DNA of 37,396 nucleotides from Planctomycetota bacterium (GTDB lineage: Bacteria; Planctomycetota; PUPC01; DSUN01). The stretch is taken from contig VGYW01000021.1 of the NCBI GenBank assembly GCA_016872875.1, positions 1 to 37,396 of the forward strand, written 5' to 3'. The notes under the pieces are model-generated. The model searched no databases and was not told the DNA's origin. It saw only the letters and a program-made list of their open reading frames with translations. Below are positions 32,054 to 37,396 of this stretch, piece after piece (the stretch's first letter is position 1; each line of letters begins with the position of its first letter). Position numbers and translations under genes: made by a program.

Positions 32054-33322
32054 CTACAGGTGCCACGGCGGCCTCATGGGCGGATTGAGCATCCGATTCG
32101 CCGCCTCGTCGCCCACCACCTCCTCCTTCACTGGGTCCCAGACGAGCTTGCGGCCCACGCGGAACGCCAGGTTGCCCAGGATGCAGAGACTCGTGACCCT
32201 GTGGCCGATGGCGACGTCCATCACCGGCTTCTCGCGCGTCCGCACGCACTGGAGGAAATTGCCCATGTGGTCGTTGCTCGCGTAGAGCCGCGTCTCGCCC
32301 GCGGCGGGCTCGACGTAGACCTCCTTCGGCGACTGGATGCTCCCGTCGCCGCCGTTGACCACGAGCTCGCCCTTGTCGCCGAAGTACTTGAACCCGAACC
32401 CCGCCCCGCCGTAGTTCTCCCCAGGCTGGCACCAGTAGAGCGTCCAATCGGGGTTCCTGAATTTGTATCGCACGGTGAAGTCGTTGGGGCAGTCGAACAT
32501 CCCCTTTGGCGCAGCGCCGCTCAGGCACTCGATGCTCACCGGGCCGGTGTCGTCAACGTTCATCCCCCAGCAGACGTTTGAGAAGATGTGCGCCCCGCGG
32601 TCGCGTATCTGCCCGCCGCCGAAGTCGAGGAACCAGCGGAAGTTGCCGTGGCAGCGGGCCGGGTGGTAGGGCACCCACTTGGCTGGGCCGAGCCAGAGGT
32701 CCCAATCGAGCCCTGGCGGCACCGGCTGTGGCGCCGCCCAGCCGGCCTGGGGGTTGTTGTAGTGCCAGGTGCGGACCTCCTTGACCTTGCCGATGTGGCC
32801 GTTGCGGACGAATTGCGCCGCGTAGCGGCCCGCGGAGGTGGAGCGAGCCTGGGTGCCGATCTGGACGACGCGGCCGAAGCGCCGCGCCGCCCGCACCATC
32901 GCCTGTCCCTCCGCGATGGTGCGCATCATCGGCTTCTCGCAGTAGACGTCCTTGCCCGCCTCGCAGGCCAGGATGGTGTGGAGGCCGTGCCAGTGGTCGG
33001 GCGAGGCGACCACGATGGCGTCAATCTCGCGGATGTCGAGCAGTTCGCGGAAGTCGTTGAACCCCTTCACCGGGTGGTTGGCGCGTTTCACTGCGCCGGC
33101 CAGGTGGCCCGCGTCTACGTCGCAGGCCGCCATAGCCGGCTCGCGGTCGGAGTTGGCGAAGCGGCCGTAGTGGCCGCCGCCCATGCCGCCCACGCCGATG
33201 TGTCCCATGTAGATGCGGTCGCTCGGCGGCGCGGCGAGCACCCGCGAGGGCAAGACCACCGGCGCGGCCATGCCCGCCGCCAGCCCCGCCAGAAACCCCC
33301 GCCTCGAAACGCTTCTGCTCAT
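32054..33322 (-). CDS. TAT-exported Gfo/Idh/MocA-family oxidoreductase
   Basis: The product (422 residues) begins with the twin-arginine signal SRRGFLAGLAAG. The Rossmann motif GHIGVGGMGGGH, ASPDHWHGLHTI and KDVYCEKPM (conserved Lys) follow. Many stretches match the protein at 21946-23235, for example WHY.NP, RDRGAHIF and VGRKL..DPVKE, so the two are recent or strongly conserved paralogues. The ATG at 33322 has AGGAG 10 nt upstream, inside the end of the preceding glycosyltransferase gene, whose stop codon lies 6 nt away. This tight spacing implies cotranslation. Substrate unknown; exported members are thought to act on sugars outside the cytoplasm. Confidence 0.94.
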   Translation of the reverse strand: MSRSVSRRGFLAGLAAGMAAPVVLPSRVLAAPPSDRIYMGHIGVGGMGGGHYGRFANSDREPAMAACDVDAGHLAGAVKRANHPVKGFNDFRELLDIREIDAIVVASPDHWHGLHTILACEAGKDVYCEKPMMRTIAEGQAMVRAARRFGRVVQIGTQARSTSAGRYAAQFVRNGHIGKVKEVRTWHYNNPQAGWAAPQPVPPGLDWDLWLGPAKWVPYHPARCHGNFRWFLDFGGGQIRDRGAHIFSNVCWGMNVDDTGPVSIECLSGAAPKGMFDCPNDFTVRYKFRNPDWTLYWCQPGENYGGAGFGFKYFGDKGELVVNGGDGSIQSPKEVYVEPAAGETRLYASNDHMGNFLQCVRTREKPVMDVAIGHRVTSLCILGNLAFRVGRKLVWDPVKEEVVGDEAANRMLNPPMRPPWHL

Positions 33323-33328
33323 TCGCGT

Positions 33329-35779
33329 CTATCTCCTGGGATTGATGCCCGAAGCGGCGGGCTCGGATTGCCGCTTCATCAGCATGACCTGCACCTTGAA
33401 CATGGCCCCCAGCTCGATCTGGCCGTCGAGGAGGACGAGGAGGTTGGTCGCCTTGTCCACGTAGAGGTCGGCGTGGCCGGTGAGGCCGAATGGGCCTTCG
33501 GCCTCGTCGGCCGCATCGTCGGCCTCCTTGTGCAGCGTGGTGGTGTCGAAGCCGAGCTTGTAGCAGGCGAACTTGCCGGCCGGCACCTCGATGGTGCGCT
33601 CCTCGACGCCGCGCACTGCGACATCCCACATTTCGTGGTTGTTGACTATGCGGATGCGCTGCGGGGGGGCGCCGGGCCGCAGGTCGAAGCCGCGGGCGAC
33701 GTAGCAGGCGGCGACAGTGTGGTAGGCCTCGGCCGCGCCGGGCAGGCGGAATGCCTCCTTGGGGCGCCAGACGCGGTGCGCGTCCTTCGTGCAGCGCTTG
33801 TCCCTACAATGCTCCGTGGCGCCGCCGCGGGTGGCGACCATGTGGGCCGGGTCGCGGCAGGTCTTCTCCTTGTCCTTGCAGTGGTCGCGGCGATGGTAGT
33901 CCACGCCCTCGGGGAGCCAGGTGAAGCGGCGGTGCTTGTAGGAGGGCTTGGAGCGGAGGTCGTCGGCCTCGATCTGCGCGAGGTTGTCCTCGCGCAGCCG
34001 CGACGTGATGGTGGACGCCATCGGATAGAAGAGGACTCCCCCCTTCGATTCGGCGGTGATGACGATCTGATGCCCCTCCTTGGAGTCCTCGCGCGCGAGC
34101 TTCAGCACCACCGTTCCGAGGTCGAAGCGCATGCCGCTCTCCGTCTGGGCGCTGAACACATAGGTCAGTGTCTCGCTCTTGATCCCTCGGAGTGGGTGCT
34201 TTGCGAGCCAGGCCGGGTCGCGGGTGAGGGACACCGCTCGGGCCTGCGGGTTCCACGTGAACGCCTGCCACCCCGCACCGTCCGCCACGGTCTGCCAGGA
34301 AGGGTCGTCGGGCCTGCGAGTGGCGATGATGATGCCGCCCTCCCGTTCTGTCGCCCAGCGCTGGACGTCGGCCGGCCCGTCGAGCACGCTGTACCCCCAT
34401 CTCAGGTAGAAGGCTAGCTGGGCGGGCACCTGGCCTACGAACGCTACGGGCTTGCCGAGTCTCCGCACCTTGGCGATCTGGTCTCTGACATCGCTCCCAC
34501 GCTCCCGATGGAGAGAGGGGTTCAGGGAGTGGGCGAGCCAGAGCGCGGCCACGCCGGCAAGCGCCGCATGCCCGATCCGCGTCACGGCGGCTGCCACCAG
34601 CGCCGCCCCCGCAAGCATGGGGACGAGCGCCGCCCAGCCCCACCCTGCGGAGTAGACCAGCAGGAAGATGAGGACCACCCCCGCGAGCAGGAGGACAATC
34701 TGGACGGCTCCTCTGGCGAGCCAGGCCAGCTCTTCGCGGGAGAACTGCGCGAGCAGGCGCCCGGCGACGATGGCGGCGAAGGGGACCACGGCCAGGACGT
34801 GCCGCGGCTCACGGGAGCTCGAGAGCGCCAGCCAGACCACCGCGGCCCCCGCCAGGAGCATCGCCTGGGAGGGGCGGGCCTCCCGGCGGCGCCAGCGCCA
34901 GAGATCGTGCAGCTTGGCAATCGGCACGAGCACCAGCCACGGGAGGCAGAAGCTCACGAGGCGCCAGAGGTCCTTGTGCCACCCGAACGCCTGGGCGGGC
35001 GACTGAAGGTGGCGCAGCACGTGCTCGCGCCAGAGCGCGCGGAACGGCTCCGAGGACGCCGTGACCATCTGGCTCGCCGCAAACGGCAGCGCGAGGAAGA
35101 CGGCAAGGGAGACGAGCAGGGCGAGGAGCATCGTCCTGGCTGGCCGGAGCCAGGCCCAGTCCTTCGCCATTGCGGAGAGAACGAAGGTGCCAAGGATCAC
35201 GACGCCATAGGCCTCGCGTGCGCCGAAGTTAGCCGCGATGCCCAGGAAGAAGCCGAGGGCGGGGAGCCAGCGGCGGTCGCCATCGGCCCGGTGCTTCACG
35301 AAGAACCACAGACACCAGAGGATCGTGGCCGCCTGGGCCATCTCCGCCGTGCCGTGTCGGCCCCAGTGGATGAAGCCGTAGCTCGTGGCCAGCGCTGCGG
35401 CGGCGAAGAGGGCCGCCAAGCCGTCGTGCCAGCGCCGGGCGGTGTCCCACGTGAAGAACAGCAGCGCGAGAGCCCAGAGCACCGAGGGCAGCCTGACGGC
35501 AAGCTCACTGACATCGAAGGCTGTCTGGCCCATGACCAACTCAATGCACGCGAAGGGCACGGCCTGCCAGTAGACGAGTGGCGACTTCTCGCACGAGAAT
35601 GGCGGCCTGTCGGGCTCAGGCCAGAGCCACGAGCCTAGGTTCAGCATGCAGCGGGAGACGATGGCGGAGCGTGCCTCGGCCTCGTCGAGGGGCGGCGCGC
35701 CCAGGCGAGCGAGAAGAAGAAACGCCGCGACCGCGAAGACCAGCAGAAGGAGCAGGGCTTTGCGCAGGAGGATGGGCAC
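33329..35779 (-). CDS. GT39-like membrane glycosyltransferase with soluble C-terminal extension
   Basis: The product is 816 residues from a GTG with AGGA 8 nt upstream. The first 440 residues hold about 10 membrane segments in the pattern of polyprenyl-phosphate-linked sugar transferases (ArnT/PMT family), with the expected acidic pair Asp32-Glu33 in the first extracytoplasmic loop (LDEAEA). Such enzymes move a sugar from a lipid carrier to lipid or protein outside the membrane. After residue 440 comes a soluble part that does not belong to the usual ArnT layout; its end (GVEERTIEVPAGKFACYKL, then LLVLLDGQIEL) resembles DUF3108-like beta-barrel domains. Six of the cysteines in the extension cluster between 655 and 690. 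It is coupled to the oxidoreductase behind it. Confidence 0.88.
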   Translation of the reverse strand: MPILLRKALLLLLVFAVAAFLLLARLGAPPLDEAEARSAIVSRCMLNLGSWLWPEPDRPPFSCEKSPLVYWQAVPFACIELVMGQTAFDVSELAVRLPSVLWALALLFFTWDTARRWHDGLAALFAAAALATSYGFIHWGRHGTAEMAQAATILWCLWFFVKHRADGDRRWLPALGFFLGIAANFGAREAYGVVILGTFVLSAMAKDWAWLRPARTMLLALLVSLAVFLALPFAASQMVTASSEPFRALWREHVLRHLQSPAQAFGWHKDLWRLVSFCLPWLVLVPIAKLHDLWRWRRREARPSQAMLLAGAAVVWLALSSSREPRHVLAVVPFAAIVAGRLLAQFSREELAWLARGAVQIVLLLAGVVLIFLLVYSAGWGWAALVPMLAGAALVAAAVTRIGHAALAGVAALWLAHSLNPSLHRERGSDVRDQIAKVRRLGKPVAFVGQVPAQLAFYLRWGYSVLDGPADVQRWATEREGGIIIATRRPDDPSWQTVADGAGWQAFTWNPQARAVSLTRDPAWLAKHPLRGIKSETLTYVFSAQTESGMRFDLGTVVLKLAREDSKEGHQIVITAESKGGVLFYPMASTITSRLREDNLAQIEADDLRSKPSYKHRRFTWLPEGVDYHRRDHCKDKEKTCRDPAHMVATRGGATEHCRDKRCTKDAHRVWRPKEAFRLPGAAEAYHTVAACYVARGFDLRPGAPPQRIRIVNNHEMWDVAVRGVEERTIEVPAGKFACYKLGFDTTTLHKEADDAADEAEGPFGLTGHADLYVDKATNLLVLLDGQIELGAMFKVQVMLMKRQSEPAASGINPRR

Positions 35780-35798
35780 TTTGTATGTCCTGTTCCCT

Positions 35799-35853
35799 CG
35801 ATCGGTCCGATCGGTCGGATCCGTCGGATCGGTCGGATCGGGGCGGATCGGGG
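35799..35853. repeat. GGATCGGTC microrepeat
   Basis: Six degenerate copies of a 9-10 bp unit (CGGATCGGTC) in 55 nt, just beyond the stop codon of the VOC gene (35859). GATC is self-complementary, so the run can fold in several registers. Confidence 0.85.
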
Positions 35854-35858
35854 GCGCC

Positions 35859-36245
35859 TCACAGCATCGGCTTGGCGCGCTTGACCAGTTGCACGGCGAA
35901 GCCCCAGGGGTCGCGCACGATGGCGATCTCGTCGCCCGTCGGCAGCACCTTCGGCTCGGCGGCGGGCGTCGCCCCCGCGGCCAGCAGACGATCGTGGTCC
36001 GCCTTCACGTCGTTCGAGCAGAAGGCCAGGTGAATGACGAGGGGGTCAATCGGGCGGAAGTCGAGCGGCTTGACGGCGGGGTTGGCGTAGAGCTCGAGCA
36101 TCACGTGGTTGGCGGAGTCGGCGATGAAGCGGACTGGCACCGGCTCATCTTTCGCCAGGACCACGCGCATGCCGAGGTGCTCCGCATACCACTCGGCCAT
36201 CGCCGCTGGGTCGGCCACGTCAAGGCCCAGGTGCTCGATCTGCAT
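35859..36245 (-). CDS. VOC-family (glyoxalase-like) protein
   Basis: The product (128 residues) is one vicinal-oxygen-chelate domain of two beta-alpha-beta-beta-beta modules. His5 (IEHLG) begins module one and Glu51 (MLELY) ends it. His72 (VIHLA) begins module two, but the last metal position reads AVQLVK, where Glu is common. It could be a lactoylglutathione lyase-like enzyme, a dioxygenase or a binding protein, and the sequence does not decide. AGGAGG lies 5 nt before the ATG. The next gene on the strand is the glycosyltransferase (79-nt gap with a microrepeat). Confidence 0.88.
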   Translation of the reverse strand: MQIEHLGLDVADPAAMAEWYAEHLGMRVVLAKDEPVPVRFIADSANHVMLELYANPAVKPLDFRPIDPLVIHLAFCSNDVKADHDRLLAAGATPAAEPKVLPTGDEIAIVRDPWGFAVQLVKRAKPML

Positions 36246-36287
36246 CGCGACCTCCTGTGTGTCTCAGACTTCAGCCAGGAGCGAGCC

Positions 36288-36402
36288 CTCCTCCCTCTCC
36301 CTTGGGGAGAGGGTTGGGGTGAGGGTGCTTCCGGCGCTGCGAAGGCACCCTCACCCGCCCGCCTCTGGCGGGCGACCTCTCCCCGAGGGAGAGGTTGGAG
36401 CT
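36288..36402. repeat. CTCTCCC/GGGAGAG palindrome with inner hairpins
   Basis: CCCTCTCCC-type units at about 36291-36330 face GGGTGAGG- and GGAGAGG-complementary units at about 36343-36402. The inner stem GGTGAGGGTGC/GCACCCTCACC is perfect over 11 bp. It starts 9 nt after the stop codon of the gene at 36411. Confidence 0.88.
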
Positions 36403-36410
36403 GACCATCT

Positions 36411-37396
36411 CTACTTGGCCTCCTTGGTCGCGGGCTTGTCGCTCTCGAGGGTGAGGGCACCGAGGGAGAGCTTGCCGGGGGCGAGGAGGGTGAGGCTCGC
36501 ACGCCCGTCGGCGGGCTGCTTGGCGACCATCGCCGTGCCGCTGAAGCTCAAGTGCCCCTCGCTGTATGTGACCGGCTTCGCCGAGGCGATCACCCAATGG
36601 GTCTCCTTCGGGAGCGTGACCTTGACGCCTGGAACGCCCGCAAGTCGGGCGAACTGCGGCTTCGGCTCGTCCGGCTTGCGGGGATAGATGCAGACGGTGA
36701 AGCCGTCGCCCGGCTTGCCGAGGATGCGGAAGAGGCGCTGGCGCTCCTCAAAGGGGCGCTTGTGGAGCTGCTGGAAGCGGCCGGCGTTCACCGAGGCATT
36801 CGTGTGTGCCAGCTCGCCGGAGGCGATGCGAGGCGCGGCAGGCTCGGCCACGAAGAGGTCGAGGTCAACCCCCCATTGGCCGGGGAGGGTGTGGAGCGGC
36901 TGGTCGGGCTTGAGCTCGACCACCTTCGTCAGGCTCCAGAGGTTGAAGGCGGGCTCCAGCCTCTGGTTGCCCGACAGGTCATCGTGGACGAGCAGGTAGC
37001 CCGTCCCCTTCGGGTCGGGGTCTTTGACGAGGATGACTTGGCGGCTCCAGGTGAAGGGGGGCACCTCGATGGGCTTGCCCCAGTTCGCGTCGGCATAGCA
37101 GTCGGGCTTGTCGTAGCGATAGGGGACGGCGTGGAAGTAGCGCTGGGGCTGCTCGCCGCGGGCGTAGTCGGCGGAGGGGAAGCTTGCGAAGTCTTTGATC
37201 TCGCCGAGCGAGCCGCTGGGGTCGCCTGCCGTCTCGTCGAAGGCGTATTCCAGGCAGGTGAACGGCTCAACGTCGTGGTCGAACCAGCGTTTGCCCGTGT
37301 AGAAGCAGTCGGGGCTGTCGCGGCCGGGGCACTTCTTCGGCTCGGCCCACTCGCGGTGGTTGTAGGTTAGGGTGTTGTGGAAGCAGGCCTGGCGGA
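36411..37396 (-). CDS. C-terminal part of a heparinase II/III-like protein (5' end outside window)
   Basis: The frame stays open without a stop from 36411 to the window edge, giving at least 328 residues. The apparent GTG start at 37064 is only an internal valine, because the reading continues upstream with good protein (RYFHAVPYRYDKPDCYAD, WGKPIEVPPFTWSRQVILV). The part around 37064 has the pattern of the beta-sandwich that ends heparinase II/III and alginate-lyase-like proteins (strand, R, VILV, then YLLVHDDLSG). The last 120 residues are a further beta-rich region. The catalytic alpha/alpha part would lie beyond the window. The family call is a resemblance, not a firm match. Confidence 0.6.
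   Translation of the reverse strand, partial: RQACFHNTLTYNHREWAEPKKCPGRDSPDCFYTGKRWFDHDVEPFTCLEYAFDETAGDPSGSLGEIKDFASFPSADYARGEQPQRYFHAVPYRYDKPDCYADANWGKPIEVPPFTWSRQVILVKDPDPKGTGYLLVHDDLSGNQRLEPAFNLWSLTKVVELKPDQPLHTLPGQWGVDLDLFVAEPAAPRIASGELAHTNASVNAGRFQQLHKRPFEERQRLFRILGKPGDGFTVCIYPRKPDEPKPQFARLAGVPGVKVTLPKETHWVIASAKPVTYSEGHLSFSGTAMVAKQPADGRASLTLLAPGKLSLGALTLESDKPATKEAK

Noticed and set aside
1..37396. Insertion sequence or prophage
   Set aside because: No transposase, integrase or phage structural gene is visible, although several repeats look element-like.

Overview
The window is high-GC bacterial chromosome and looks like part of a metagenome-derived genome from the Planctomycetota or a related PVC-type lineage. 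This placement is an inference. It rests on three exported twin-arginine Gfo/Idh/MocA oxidoreductases, a zinc-ribbon protein with a short N-terminal CxC...CxxC finger, an FHA protein, very large HEAT-repeat proteins, and intergenic spaces filled with short-period palindromic repeats. A complete class III (oxygen-sensitive) ribonucleotide reductase operon and radical-SAM enzymes point to an anaerobic or facultative life. There are no rRNA genes, tRNA genes, CRISPR arrays, transposases or phage genes that I can recognise.

Layout. Positions 1-497 hold only repeats. Positions 498-7003 (minus strand) form a likely operon: a zinc-ribbon/GspE-N-like membrane protein, an FHA protein, diaminopimelate decarboxylase (lysA), and a 1153-residue lipoprotein with TPR, HEAT and receiver-like parts. 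Back-to-back promoters at 7043-7125 separate it from leuS (7197-9908, plus strand). After a triplet-repeat palindrome comes a strong promoter (10175-10202) and a structured leader of about 350 nt. It leads into nrdR, nrdD, a CxxC redoxin, an nrdG-type activase and an AmmeMemoRadiSam-type radical SAM enzyme, then smc (15702-19268).

Positions 19269-23235 are an accessory stretch. It has long inverted repeats, a gene remnant, and two genes of unknown function with visibly lower GC lying between two 53-nt direct repeats, followed by a TAT-exported oxidoreductase. Positions 23499-26429 (plus) encode two exported proteins of unknown function. Positions 26513-37396 (minus) hold a second oxidoreductase, a MNT/HEPN pair with a nuclease-like third gene, a HEAT-repeat protein with a C-terminal sugar-binding-like domain, a third oxidoreductase, a GT39-like membrane glycosyltransferase with a soluble C-terminal extension, a VOC protein, and the C-terminal part of a heparinase II/III-like protein running off the window edge.

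The most unusual feature is a set of about ten unrelated short-period repeats. Most are folded into long imperfect palindromes and most lie within a few dozen bases of a stop codon. Relatives of these repeats also sit in frame inside leuS, the large lipoprotein and the zinc-ribbon protein. The second candidate is the MNT-HEPN-nuclease cassette. The third is the redoxin-bearing class III reductase operon with its long leader.
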